A model generated the notes under the pieces. It did no database searches. It was not told where the DNA came from and saw only the letters and a program-made list of their open reading frames with translations. Source: JBDNFP01 sp041689775 (lineage in GTDB: Bacteria; Bacteroidota; Bacteroidia; Cytophagales; Spirosomataceae). From it: a DNA stretch of 15,025 nucleotides. The first letter of the stretch is position 1, and each line of letters starts with the position of its first letter. Location: the NCBI GenBank assembly GCA_041689775.1, contig JBDNFP010000403.1:1-15025 (forward strand). The letters run 5' to 3'. Of the stretch, positions 1 to 7,621 are shown piece after piece. The position numbers and the translations under genes were made by a program.

Positions 1-311
1 CAGTCTCGATTAGTGATACCAGGAGGCACATAGCTCCGAATTTGTTTTCCGTCCTTACTCACCAGAAAAAGCTTTGTGGCGTCGCCCGCATCCTCATGAG
101 CCCATAAATACCCGTCAATAGTTCGGCTTTCCACAATGCCAGACACCTCATCTATCTGCTGTGGAGCAATGGGAACTCTGATCGGTACATTTTCAAACAC
201 ATCACTTCGTTCTCCGTCCGGACCTGGGGTACTAGGACTTTTTTCCCAACAGGCAGATAAACAAAAAAACAGAAGTAAAGGCAGAGACGAATAGTACTTA
301 ATTGATTTCAT
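1..311 (-). CDS. Partial predicted outer lipoprotein (N-terminal 103 codons)
   Basis: Reading leftward from an ATG at 309-311 the frame stays open to the window edge (103 full codons). The product begins MKSIKYYSSLPLLLFFCLSAC, a short charged start, a hydrophobic core and a lipobox LSAC with Cys21, so a lipid-anchored envelope protein is expected. After a polar linker, residues about 52-103 read EVSGIVESR, then GYLWAHEDAGD, then TNRD just before the cut. This resembles the start of a family of Bacteroidota secreted or lipoprotein beta-propeller-like proteins that carry a pattern like 'SGI..S...LW.hnDsGd' followed by 'n.DWEdi'; that match is from memory. The rest of the gene lies outside the window, so function cannot be assigned. 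It is divergent from aspS and probably has its own promoter at 337-344. Confidence 0.8.
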   Translation of the reverse strand, partial: MKSIKYYSSLPLLLFFCLSACWEKSPSTPGPDGERSDVFENVPIRVPIAPQQIDEVSGIVESRTIDGYLWAHEDAGDATKLFLVSKDGKQIRSYVPPGITNRD

Positions 312-336
312 GGAATATACAACACGGTAGATTTAT

Positions 337-344
337 CAAAAATA
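337..344 (-). promoter_or_regulatory. Promoter -7 element (TATTTTTG) for the leftward lipoprotein gene
   Basis: On the minus strand the sequence reads TATTTTTG, an exact match to the Bacteroidota -7 consensus TAnnTTTG. It lies 25 bases upstream of the lipoprotein ATG, leaving a 5' leader of roughly 20 bases. No clear TTTG -33 element is seen at the usual distance. The assignment is from motif and position only. Confidence 0.4.
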
Positions 345-346
345 CG

Positions 347-354
347 TACTTTTG
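347..354 (+). promoter_or_regulatory. Promoter -7 element (TACTTTTG) for aspS
   Basis: TACTTTTG matches the Bacteroidota -7 consensus TAnnTTTG exactly and lies 48 bases upstream of the aspS ATG, implying a leader of about 40 bases. The -33 region is weak (only a TTTA near 332-335). The element is separated by two bases from the oppositely oriented one at 337-344, so two polymerases could not occupy both at once. Confidence 0.45.
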
Positions 355-402
355 AGTATTCTCTTCCTAAAAACAAGTACAAAATAGAATTAATACCATT
401 TT

Positions 403-2175
403 ATGTTACGAACACACAACTGTGGTGAATTACGCACAGATCATATAAATCAAGAAGTTACTTTATGTGGATGGGTTCAGCGGGTACGCGATAAAGGCGG
501 TATGCTTTGGATTGATCTAAGAGACCGCTACGGAATAACTCAGCTACTTTTTGAAGAAGGAAATACTAGTGCTGAGTTATTAGAAAGCATCAGAACCCTA
601 GGGCGTGAGTTTGTCATTAGCGCTTCCGGGCAAGTCATTGAGCGTTATTCGAAAAACGATAAAATCCCTACCGGTGCTATTGAAGTACGTGTTTCGGAAC
701 TTTCTATCCTCAATCCTGCCAAACTCCCTCCCTTTCTCATTGAAGACGAAACCGACGGTGGTGATGATATCCGGATGAAGTATCGTTATCTCGATCTACG
801 TCGTAATCCCGTTCGTAAAAACTTAGAATTACGCCATCAGGTAGCAAGGCACACCCGCAACTACCTCGACAATCTCAATTTTATTGAGGTAGAGACCCCC
901 GTTTTAATCAAATCAACGCCCGAAGGTGCCCGCGATTTTGTGGTCCCAAGTCGGATGAATCCCGGGGAGTTTTACGCTCTTCCCCAGTCACCTCAGACCT
1001 TCAAGCAGCTATTGATGGTTTCGGGCTTTGACCGGTACTATCAGATTGTAAAATGTTTCCGCGACGAAGACCTCCGCGCCGACCGTCAGCCTGAATTTAC
1101 ACAGATCGACTGCGAAATGTCATTCGTCACGCAAGAAGATATCCTCAATACCTTCGAAGGACTCATTCGTAATTTGTTTAAAAACGTCAAGAATATAGAT
1201 CTCCCCGAAGTTCCCCGGATGACGTACGCCGATGCCATGCGTCGGTATGGCTCTGACAAACCCGATATTCGATTTGGCATGGAGTTCGTGGAATTGAAAA
1301 GTGCTGACGTTGACCTGACTTCCGGAAAAGATTTTGTGGTATTCGACTCGGCCGAACTCGTGGTGGGTGTTTGTGCTACCGGTTGTGCGCCCTACACCCG
1401 AAAGCAAATTGATGAACTAACGGAATGGATTAAACGCCCACAGATTGGCGCGAAAGGATTGATCTATTTCCGCTACAATGAGGATGGGAGCATTAAGTCG
1501 TCCGTTGATAAATTCTACGATGAAGCTACCCTTCGGCAATGGGCCAAGGCATTGAATGCCAAACCCGGTGATTTGGTACTATTAATCTCGGGAGAAGCCG
1601 ACAAGGCTCGTAAACAGCTCAACGAGCTTCGTCTCGAAATGGGTACTCGTCTTGGTCTTCGTAAAGCAGACGACTACCGTGTACTATGGGTCGTTGACTT
1701 CCCCTTGTTGGAGTACGGTGAAGACGAAACTACCCCGGGCGGAGGTCGTTGGTACGCCATGCACCATCCCTTCACGAGCCCCAAACCCGAAGATATACAG
1801 CTACTAACTACCGATCCCGGAAAGGTCCGCGCTAATGCCTACGATATGGTGATCAACGGCGTAGAAGTGGGCGGTGGTTCGGTTAGGATCTTCCAAAAAG
1901 CGTTGCAACAACAAATGTTCGGAATCCTTGGGTTTAGTCCGGAGGAAGCCCAAGAACAATTTGGATTCCTACTCAATGCCTTTGAGTTTGGTGCGCCCCC
2001 GCACGCAGGTATTGCCTTTGGCTTTGACCGTCTTTGTTCTCTCTTCGGTGGAGTCGATTCCATCCGTGACTTCATCGCCTTCCCCAAGAATAATTCCGGC
2101 CGTGATGTGATGATCGATTCACCTTCCGTAATTTCGGAAGCACAGTTAAAGGAGTTGGGGATTGGGGTAAGGTAG
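403..2175 (+). CDS. aspS: Aspartyl-tRNA synthetase
   Basis: Class II aminoacyl-tRNA synthetase that charges tRNA-Asp in the cytoplasm. The 590 residues match the usual length of bacterial-type AspRS and contain all its parts: an N-terminal OB-fold anticodon-binding domain (about 1-105), the catalytic core beginning near 120, and a bacterial GAD insert (about 310-420). Visible landmarks are the QSPQ flexible-loop signature at 195-198, motif 2 (FRDEDLRADRQPEFTQID, 219-236), the conserved RYGSDKPDIRFG segment near 281-292 and motif 3 (GIAFGFDRL, 536-544). The ATG at 403 gives the expected MLRTHNCGEL start; no Shine-Dalgarno is visible, as usual in this phylum. It stands alone between the divergent lipoprotein gene and the export genes and is an ordinary housekeeping gene. 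I did not try to decide between discriminating and non-discriminating type. Confidence 0.98.
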   Translation: MLRTHNCGELRTDHINQEVTLCGWVQRVRDKGGMLWIDLRDRYGITQLLFEEGNTSAELLESIRTLGREFVISASGQVIERYSKNDKIPTGAIEVRVSELSILNPAKLPPFLIEDETDGGDDIRMKYRYLDLRRNPVRKNLELRHQVARHTRNYLDNLNFIEVETPVLIKSTPEGARDFVVPSRMNPGEFYALPQSPQTFKQLLMVSGFDRYYQIVKCFRDEDLRADRQPEFTQIDCEMSFVTQEDILNTFEGLIRNLFKNVKNIDLPEVPRMTYADAMRRYGSDKPDIRFGMEFVELKSADVDLTSGKDFVVFDSAELVVGVCATGCAPYTRKQIDELTEWIKRPQIGAKGLIYFRYNEDGSIKSSVDKFYDEATLRQWAKALNAKPGDLVLLISGEADKARKQLNELRLEMGTRLGLRKADDYRVLWVVDFPLLEYGEDETTPGGGRWYAMHHPFTSPKPEDIQLLTTDPGKVRANAYDMVINGVEVGGGSVRIFQKALQQQMFGILGFSPEEAQEQFGFLLNAFEFGAPPHAGIAFGFDRLCSLFGGVDSIRDFIAFPKNNSGRDVMIDSPSVISEAQLKELGIGVR

Positions 2176-2261
2176 GAGGTTAATTTTACCGTTTAATAAA
2201 TTCCATTTCTTCGTTATGTACAATTCAAGCGCATAAAAGAGCTGGTAAAAATAAAATTCAT

Positions 2262-2269
2262 TATATTTG
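2262..2269 (+). promoter_or_regulatory. Promoter -7 element (TATATTTG) for the polysaccharide export genes
   Basis: TATATTTG is an exact TAnnTTTG match in the 156-base gap after aspS, 62 bases upstream of the wza-like ATG. A -33 TTTG is not evident. No convincing terminator for aspS is visible in the same gap, so some read-through from aspS is possible. Confidence 0.4.
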
Positions 2270-2331
2270 GTGCGGATTTTGCCAAATAGTCAAGTAGTGG
2301 CAAGCTGTCTACAACACTTTTTATAGTATAC

Positions 2332-4671
2332 ATGGTATCTCGATTCAAACGCAATTCTGGCCGTTTCTTACTGTTGGCCGCCGTGCTTATCTTTGGAAGT
2401 TTCACCTCTTTTAGCCAGCAAGTTGATCCCAAATCGGTAAGTAATGATCAACTCCTTCAATACTATCAGCAAGCCAAAGCAAGTGGCCTGAGCGATATGC
2501 AAATTGAACAGGCGGCCATGGCCAAGGGGTATACTTTGAGTGATCTATCCCAATTAAGGCAGCGCCTCACGCAAGCGCAAAATCCAGCGAGTACATCAGG
2601 CTCCAAACGCGACACCGTAGAGGTAACCCGCCAACAAGAGCCTGTCCCAGCTAGCCCAATCACCAAGCCAACCACCTCGGTTCAACCAGAAAAACCAACT
2701 ATTTTTGGTAGTAAATTCTTCAATGATGCATTTATCACCTTTGAGCCAAATTTGAGGCTTGCTACCCCTAAGGACTACATACTGGGCCCAGATGATGAAT
2801 TATTGGTTGATATCTACGGAAATGCGGTAGATAATTTACGGCTAAAGGTCAGCCCGGATGGCACGGTGAAGATGATTAACCTTGCACCTCTGTACATCAA
2901 TGGCCTGACCATCGAACAAGCTTCCGAACGGATAATCAGCCGACTTCGGCAGGCTTATTCAGGTCTTAACCTCCCGGGAAGTAGCACAAAGGCGACTATT
3001 ACATTGAGCGGAGTGCGGAGTATTAAAGTAATGATTACTGGATCAGTTAACCGCCCCGGAACCTATACGGTTTCATCCCTTGCCACGGCCTTCAATGCGT
3101 TATACCTTTCGGGTGGACCAAACGAAATTGGGTCATTCCGTAAAATAGAGGTCATCCGCAATAATAATGTGATCCGTAAAATTGATATTTACAGCTTTTT
3201 AGTAAATGCCGATTTAAAGGATAACGTATCTCTTCGTGATCAAGATATCATCCTGATTTATCCCTACGAAACCCGGGTAACGCTAAATGGAGAAATGAAA
3301 TATACCGGAAGGTTTGAATTAAAGCCAGGGGAGACATTCAAGGACCTTCTGTATTACGCCGGTGGATTTACCGAGGAAGCCTACACGGCCAGCATAAACT
3401 ACCAACGAAACACGGGCAAAGAACTCCGGGTAGGTGCCATTAATCCCGAGGACTTCGGTACTTTCAATCCAAAAAGCGGCGATGTCTTCACGGTGGGAAA
3501 AACACTTGATCGATTTGAAAACCGCGTGGAGATTCAAGGAGCTGTGTACCGCCCAGGCAACTACGCGTTGGATGAGTCGGTAAAAACCATTAAAAATTTA
3601 ATTCTTAAAGCGGAAGGGTTGCGGGGGAATGCTTTTCTTAACCGCGCCCTGATTAGCCGCGAACAGGAAAATTTGGAACCCCTGCTAATTTCCTTTGATT
3701 TAGGAAAACTCATGCGCGGCGAAATAGCCGATATTCCTTTGAAACGACAGGACGAAATAACAATTAAAACCGTTCAGGACATGCGGGAGAGCTATACGGT
3801 TAGTATTTCGGGGGCTGTGCAAAATCCCGGATCATTTGGTTACGGTGATAGCATGAGCGTTTCGGATTTGATTTACCTGGCCGGGGGCTACACCGAAGCC
3901 GCTATCCCCTACCGGGTGGAAGTAGCACGTCGGATCAAGGAAGATACCGTTGGACTCCCCTCCTCCCAAAATATCGTGATCTATACTTTTGACGTTGACA
4001 AAAACCTGAAACAACTGGGTGAAAATAGAAAATTCCGCCTGAAACCATTCGATATTATTTTCGTACGTACTTCTCCTCGCTATGAGGTACAGCGAACAGT
4101 GGCTATTCAAGGGGAAGTACTCTATCCTGGTACCTACTCGATTATTGATAACAACGATCGTATCAGTGACCTTCTTCAAAGAGCAGGTGGCCTACAACCA
4201 GAAGCCTACCTAGCTGCGGCAAGGTTCAGGAGGGATAAGCAACTTGTAGGAATTGATTTGGAGAGAATCATCCAACAAACCAATATACCGGGGAATCTCC
4301 AACTATTAGATGGAGACTCTATACTAATTCCGCGCATTACTGAATTAGTTCGTTTGAATGGTCAGATCCTTAACCCTTCGGTTGTTAACTTTGATTATAC
4401 TTATAACTTTAAGGATTATATTTCAGAAGCCGGGGGCTTTACTGATAAGGCCCGTCGTCGTCGGATTTACGTAACCTACGCCAACGGGCGGATTGCTCGT
4501 ACCCGGAAAGTTTTCGGCTTTGATGTGTACCCAAAAATTGAGCGTGGGGCAACGATTACCGTTCCGGCCAAGGAAGTGAATGAGAATCGTCCAAAGACAA
4601 GTCCAGCGGAAAGAGCAGCCATAATTTCGGTGTTGGGGACACTAATTATAACCATGATTCGGCTATTTTAG
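2332..4671 (+). CDS. Wza-like polysaccharide export protein with multiple SLBB domains
   Basis: Predicted outer-membrane polysaccharide export (OPX) protein that would let capsule, exopolysaccharide or related glycan leave the cell. Residues 1-28 form a signal peptide (basic start, hydrophobic 12-27, cleavage around SFS/QQ). There is no lipobox Cys, unlike classic Wza lipoproteins. After a Ser/Thr/Pro-rich linker (about 80-125) comes the Poly_export domain (about 148-230, with YILGPDDELLVDIYG). About six SLBB-type beta-grasp repeats follow, near 231-278, 315-360, 399-445, 487-535, 588-635 and 672-720, each with a 'G.v..PG.y' turn and an 'aGGft' turn; the last is degenerate (NPS instead of PG). 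A hydrophobic stretch at 762-778 near the C-terminus could be a membrane segment. At 779 residues it is about twice E. coli Wza, a length I recall as common in Bacteroidota. It is followed 47 bases later by a Wzz-type gene, its usual partner. Confidence 0.93.
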   Translation: MVSRFKRNSGRFLLLAAVLIFGSFTSFSQQVDPKSVSNDQLLQYYQQAKASGLSDMQIEQAAMAKGYTLSDLSQLRQRLTQAQNPASTSGSKRDTVEVTRQQEPVPASPITKPTTSVQPEKPTIFGSKFFNDAFITFEPNLRLATPKDYILGPDDELLVDIYGNAVDNLRLKVSPDGTVKMINLAPLYINGLTIEQASERIISRLRQAYSGLNLPGSSTKATITLSGVRSIKVMITGSVNRPGTYTVSSLATAFNALYLSGGPNEIGSFRKIEVIRNNNVIRKIDIYSFLVNADLKDNVSLRDQDIILIYPYETRVTLNGEMKYTGRFELKPGETFKDLLYYAGGFTEEAYTASINYQRNTGKELRVGAINPEDFGTFNPKSGDVFTVGKTLDRFENRVEIQGAVYRPGNYALDESVKTIKNLILKAEGLRGNAFLNRALISREQENLEPLLISFDLGKLMRGEIADIPLKRQDEITIKTVQDMRESYTVSISGAVQNPGSFGYGDSMSVSDLIYLAGGYTEAAIPYRVEVARRIKEDTVGLPSSQNIVIYTFDVDKNLKQLGENRKFRLKPFDIIFVRTSPRYEVQRTVAIQGEVLYPGTYSIIDNNDRISDLLQRAGGLQPEAYLAAARFRRDKQLVGIDLERIIQQTNIPGNLQLLDGDSILIPRITELVRLNGQILNPSVVNFDYTYNFKDYISEAGGFTDKARRRRIYVTYANGRIARTRKVFGFDVYPKIERGATITVPAKEVNENRPKTSPAERAAIISVLGTLIITMIRLF

Positions 4672-4718
4672 CTTACTTAAATTCAATAAATCATACCATT
4701 CGGTAAAAATATAATTTA

Positions 4719-5756
4719 ATGAGTATCGAAAATTCTGGCAATCAACTGCCTAATGATAGTTTTGATTCAGACGAAGTCATCGAAATCTCTATCCGCGATA
4801 TAGTAGCTTTTGTAAACAAATATTGGCGACCATTATTATTAATTGGGGTAGTATCGGGCGGGATTGGCTTTGGGCTATCCTTTACAACACCTGAGGAGTT
4901 TACGTCTTCCGCTAAATTATTACCTGAATATTCAGCTGATCTCAAGGGAGGTAATTTAGGGGCGTTGGCTAGTCTTGCTGGCGTTTCGTTAGGAGATAAT
5001 AGTGACGCCATCCGGCCAGACCTCTATCCAGATATTTTACAAAGCCGGCCCTTCCTGCTTCAATTACTTACTACCCCTTTACCCACCGAGGCGGATACCT
5101 TGGCATTACTTACTATTATGCTCGGGGACGACGAAATTCAACCCTTTACAAAATCCCAAATAGCGAGGGCAGATACCGTATTAACGCTTACCAAAGAACA
5201 AGAGGCTGTGTTTGAAAACATAGCAAAACGAATTTCGGCCTCCAACGACAAGTTGACCGGTGTATTAACGATCGAGGTTGAACTACCGGACCCGGTTATG
5301 GCGGCCTCTGCCACTAATCTTGCGGTAAATTACTTAAAAACCTTTGTGGCGGCCTACCGGACCACCAAGGAAAGCGATAAGGTTCGGTTTCTTCAGAAAC
5401 AACTTTCTGAATCCAAGGGACGCTACCAAAGATCCGAATATGCACTCAATGCCTACCGAGATCGAAACCAAAACACCTTTAGCAACGTAGCCCGAATTGA
5501 GGAGCAACGGCTCCAAAGTGACTATTTACAAGCTCAGACCATCTACAATGGATTAACCCAACAGTTAGAAGCAGCCCGCCTGCAACTGCAAGAAGATTCC
5601 CCCGTTCTAAAAATACTTGAGCCGCCGATGGTTGCGAACAAAAAGAGCAAGCCTAAGCGTCTTTTTTATGCCATAGGATTTGGAATAGTAGGAGGTTTTA
5701 TTGCTTTGACCTTCATCCTCTTCAAAAAAGAGAGAATTCAAGAAAAGCTATTCTAA
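4719..5756 (+). CDS. Wzz-type polysaccharide chain-length/co-polymerase protein
   Basis: Inner-membrane polysaccharide co-polymerase expected to set glycan chain length and couple synthesis to the export protein encoded just upstream. The 345 residues have the typical plan: a short cytoplasmic start, a first membrane helix (about 37-55), a Wzz domain after it (residues about 18-110, with FTSSAKLLPEY), a long polar and partly coiled-coil periplasmic region (about 205-290), a Pro/Lys-rich segment before the second helix (293-313), a second membrane helix (about 315-335) and a short basic tail. There is no fused tyrosine kinase domain and no Tyr-rich tail, so this is a kinase-free type. No consensus promoter is seen in the 47-base gap, so it is probably co-transcribed with the upstream gene. 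Confidence 0.9.
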   Translation: MSIENSGNQLPNDSFDSDEVIEISIRDIVAFVNKYWRPLLLIGVVSGGIGFGLSFTTPEEFTSSAKLLPEYSADLKGGNLGALASLAGVSLGDNSDAIRPDLYPDILQSRPFLLQLLTTPLPTEADTLALLTIMLGDDEIQPFTKSQIARADTVLTLTKEQEAVFENIAKRISASNDKLTGVLTIEVELPDPVMAASATNLAVNYLKTFVAAYRTTKESDKVRFLQKQLSESKGRYQRSEYALNAYRDRNQNTFSNVARIEEQRLQSDYLQAQTIYNGLTQQLEAARLQLQEDSPVLKILEPPMVANKKSKPKRLFYAIGFGIVGGFIALTFILFKKERIQEKLF

Positions 5757-5773
5757 GTCAAACAATTTTGACT
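5756..5773. repeat. Perfect 7-bp inverted repeat just after the wzz stop codon
   Basis: AGTCAAA (5756-5762), a four-base loop CAAT, then TTTGACT (5767-5773). It starts on the last base of the upstream stop codon. No run of T follows, so it would be a poor rho-independent terminator; it may act as a weak stop or 3' stabilising hairpin, or as an operator. Its right arm overlaps the TTTG that I propose as the -33 element of the next gene. Confidence 0.5.
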
Positions 5774-5797
5774 ACCATTTGATAATAAAATACTTTG
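5767..5797 (+). promoter_or_regulatory. Candidate promoter for the repeat surface protein
   Basis: TTTG at 5767-5770 and TACTTTG at 5791-5797 are separated by 20 bases. This fits the Bacteroidota -33/-7 arrangement, except that the -7 element is one base short of TAnnTTTG. It would give a leader of about 60 bases before the ATG at 5868. The overlap with an inverted repeat makes this a tentative call. Confidence 0.3.
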
Positions 5798-5867
5798 CAT
5801 CTCATAGAAAGTGAGCATCTTGGTAATATAATTGAGAAAGATAAAAACTTAAACATACCATGTGACT

Positions 5868-7505
5868 ATGAATACGAAATCTACCTTACTACTTCTCCTG
5901 CTCGGCGTTACGTCAGGGGCGATGGCGCAAAATCAAATAACCACTCCGACTGGGCAACCACTAGTAATTGGTAATCAAGGCATAAAACACGCGACCCTCA
6001 CGAGTGCTTCGGCCACTCAGGCCACTAACGGCAAAGTGCTTAGCCTAGATGCGAACGGGCTTTTCTTTTTGGCACCTGATGCTGCCGGACAATGGACTAA
6101 CAATTCTGCTAATATCTTCTTTAACACCGGCAATGTGGGTCTAGGGACGAATAACCCTTTGCAGCGACTCGATGTGAATGGCGATATAAATATTCCTAAT
6201 AGCGGAAGCATTAGATTTAGTAACCAGTCATTTATAAAGATAAGAGGTACCAACAGTATTGCTCTAGGCATAAATGCAGGTGGCTCGAATGACGACAGAA
6301 ATATATACATAGGCCATGAGGCAGGCAGATATACCAATACATCACAAAATAATGTTTACATAGGTTTCCAGTCTGGTTACGGGACCGGTGCTCCAGCCGT
6401 ATTAAACTCTGGAGTTAATAATTTATTCATTGGTTCATATACTGGCACCAAAAATCAAACCGGTTCGTACAACCTGTTTATGGGTAGTAATGCAGGTCAA
6501 AACAATACAACTGGCTCTTTTAATTCATTTTTAGGGAATGGTGCTGGATTTTCCAATACCATTGGGAAAGGAAATGCCTTTTTTGGAACTAACTCAGGAA
6601 AGCTAAATACTTTTGGCGATGGGAACTCCTTCTTTGGAAATGCTAGTGGGGGAAGAAATTCAACGGGGGATGCAAATACGTTTAGTGGCGCAGGTTCTGG
6701 CTTTTTCAACACCACTGGTAGTAACAATACTGCTTTTGGAAGCCAAGCAGGTCAAACCCTGACAACTGGTAGTGGAAATGTGTACATAGGTACTAATGCC
6801 AAAGGGTCGGTAGGTACATTAACCAATTCTATATCCATTGGCTTCAATTCAACCGTTTCCACCAGTAATAGTATGGTTCTAGGTGGTACTGGAGTAGATC
6901 AAATAAACGTTGGTATTGGCAACACTGCATCTTCAGCACGTTTCAATATTACTGCCGGTGTCACCACCGGTACCGGCGTCCGTTTTCAAGGATTACCAAA
7001 TGCCACGGATACCATTTTTAAACTTTACGTGGATGCCAACGGAAATATTATGAAAAGCTCTACCGCCGGAGCGCGCGAAGGTTCTGACCTCCCCGATGGT
7101 TTTTGGAGCGTAACACCCGACGAACACCTGATCAATACCAACGCCGGAGGCATTATACTGGGTAGTGGCATTGCCTCTACCCCCAAAGGATACAAACTAT
7201 ACGTAGCCGAAGGTATCCTGACCGAGAAGGTAAAAGTTGCCATCCAAAATACGGACGATTGGTCAGACAAAGTGTTCGCTGATGCCTATCAATTGCGCTC
7301 ATTGGGCGAAGTAGAAGCATTTATTAACAAAAACAAGCACCTCCCCGACGTCCCATCCGCCATAGAGGTAGTAGAAAAAGGCGTGGACCTGGGTAAGATG
7401 GACGCCCTTTTACTACAAAAAATAGAAGAACTTACGCTCTACATGATCGAGTTGAAAAAATCTAACGAGCAGTTGCGAAAAGAACTTAACGAATTGAAGA
7501 AATAA
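5868..7505 (+). CDS. Secreted YadA-head-like/tail-fibre-like repeat protein
   Basis: Predicted secreted or surface protein of 545 residues. I chose ATG 5868 rather than the in-frame GTG at 5862 because it gives a clean signal peptide, MNTKSTLLLLLLGVTSGAMA, cut before QNQ. An N-terminal region ends in NVGLGTNNPLQRLDVNGDI, a motif common in Bacteroidota fibre-like proteins. Next come irregular and then strictly periodic repeats: seven 17-residue units (DNA 6420-6776) of the form 'N..fG...G..nttG..', recalling the left-handed beta-roll of YadA-type adhesin heads. The C-terminal 120 residues contain WSDKVFADAYQL, HLPDVPSA and KIEELTLYMIEL, followed by a Lys/Glu/Leu-rich coiled coil. From memory, this ending recurs in many Bacteroidota surface proteins, sometimes annotated as tail-fibre proteins. 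No peptidase S74 catalytic domain or T9SS sorting domain is evident. Its place between export and sugar genes suggests a cell-surface role but does not prove one; trimerisation is inference. Confidence 0.75.
   Translation: MNTKSTLLLLLLGVTSGAMAQNQITTPTGQPLVIGNQGIKHATLTSASATQATNGKVLSLDANGLFFLAPDAAGQWTNNSANIFFNTGNVGLGTNNPLQRLDVNGDINIPNSGSIRFSNQSFIKIRGTNSIALGINAGGSNDDRNIYIGHEAGRYTNTSQNNVYIGFQSGYGTGAPAVLNSGVNNLFIGSYTGTKNQTGSYNLFMGSNAGQNNTTGSFNSFLGNGAGFSNTIGKGNAFFGTNSGKLNTFGDGNSFFGNASGGRNSTGDANTFSGAGSGFFNTTGSNNTAFGSQAGQTLTTGSGNVYIGTNAKGSVGTLTNSISIGFNSTVSTSNSMVLGGTGVDQINVGIGNTASSARFNITAGVTTGTGVRFQGLPNATDTIFKLYVDANGNIMKSSTAGAREGSDLPDGFWSVTPDEHLINTNAGGIILGSGIASTPKGYKLYVAEGILTEKVKVAIQNTDDWSDKVFADAYQLRSLGEVEAFINKNKHLPDVPSAIEVVEKGVDLGKMDALLLQKIEELTLYMIELKKSNEQLRKELNELKK
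6420..6776 (+). repeat. Seven tandem 51-bp coding repeats (17 residues each)
   Basis: Units begin at 6420, 6471, 6522, 6573, 6624, 6675 and 6726 and encode NLFIGSYTGTKNQTGSY, NLFMGSNAGQNNTTGSF, NSFLGNGAGFSNTIGKG, NAFFGTNSGKLNTFGDG, NSFFGNASGGRNSTGDA, NTFSGAGSGFFNTTGSN and NTAFGSQAGQTLTTGSG. Asn at position 1, Gly at 5, Gly at 9 and Gly at 15 are invariant in these units. A diverged eighth unit starts at 6777 (NVYIGTNAKG), and looser copies lie upstream. The DNA copies have drifted, so this is protein-level repetition rather than a fresh duplication. Confidence 0.85.
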
Positions 7506-7524
7506 TTCTGTTTGCTAGTTTTCT

Positions 7525-7565
7525 GCAAGGTCGATAGGGTTTCTACCCTATCAACCTTGCTTTTT
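7525..7565 (+). terminator. Strong rho-independent terminator
   Basis: A 15-position stem pairs 7525-7539 with 7546-7560 (GCAAGGTCGATAGGG against CCCTATCAACCTTGC). It has one C/A mismatch and a six-base loop TTTCTA, followed at once by five T. It begins 20 bases after the stop codon of the repeat protein and separates that gene from the pse operon. Confidence 0.9.
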
Positions 7566-7578
7566 GTGAATTGTAACG

Positions 7579-7586
7579 TAGATTTG
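7579..7586 (+). promoter_or_regulatory. Promoter -7 element (TAGATTTG) for the pse operon
   Basis: TAGATTTG is an exact TAnnTTTG match directly after the terminator and 35 bases upstream of the pseB ATG, implying a leader of about 30 bases. A TTG at 7557-7559 sits 19 bases upstream and could serve as the -33 element, although it lies inside the terminator stem. Confidence 0.5.
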
Positions 7587-7621
7587 AACAATAGTATCTG
7601 ATAAAATATCCATTTCTTTTC

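Noticed and set aside
1874..2110. Rightward open frame of 78 codons in another frame within aspS
   Set aside because: Fully overlapped by the conserved catalytic part of aspS, including motif 3; a shadow of the real gene.
2165..2190. GGTAA/TTACC pairing after aspS as a terminator
   Set aside because: The arms are only five bases, the spacing is long and no T-run follows.
3832..4179. Leftward open frame of 115 codons inside the wza-like gene
   Set aside because: It lies antisense to a well-supported SLBB coding region and its product shows no family pattern; a chance frame.
6420..6776. Regular 51-base spacing as a possible CRISPR or satellite array
   Set aside because: The unit is a multiple of three, stays in frame and varies throughout with conserved Asn and Gly codons; it is a protein repeat, not repeat-spacer DNA.
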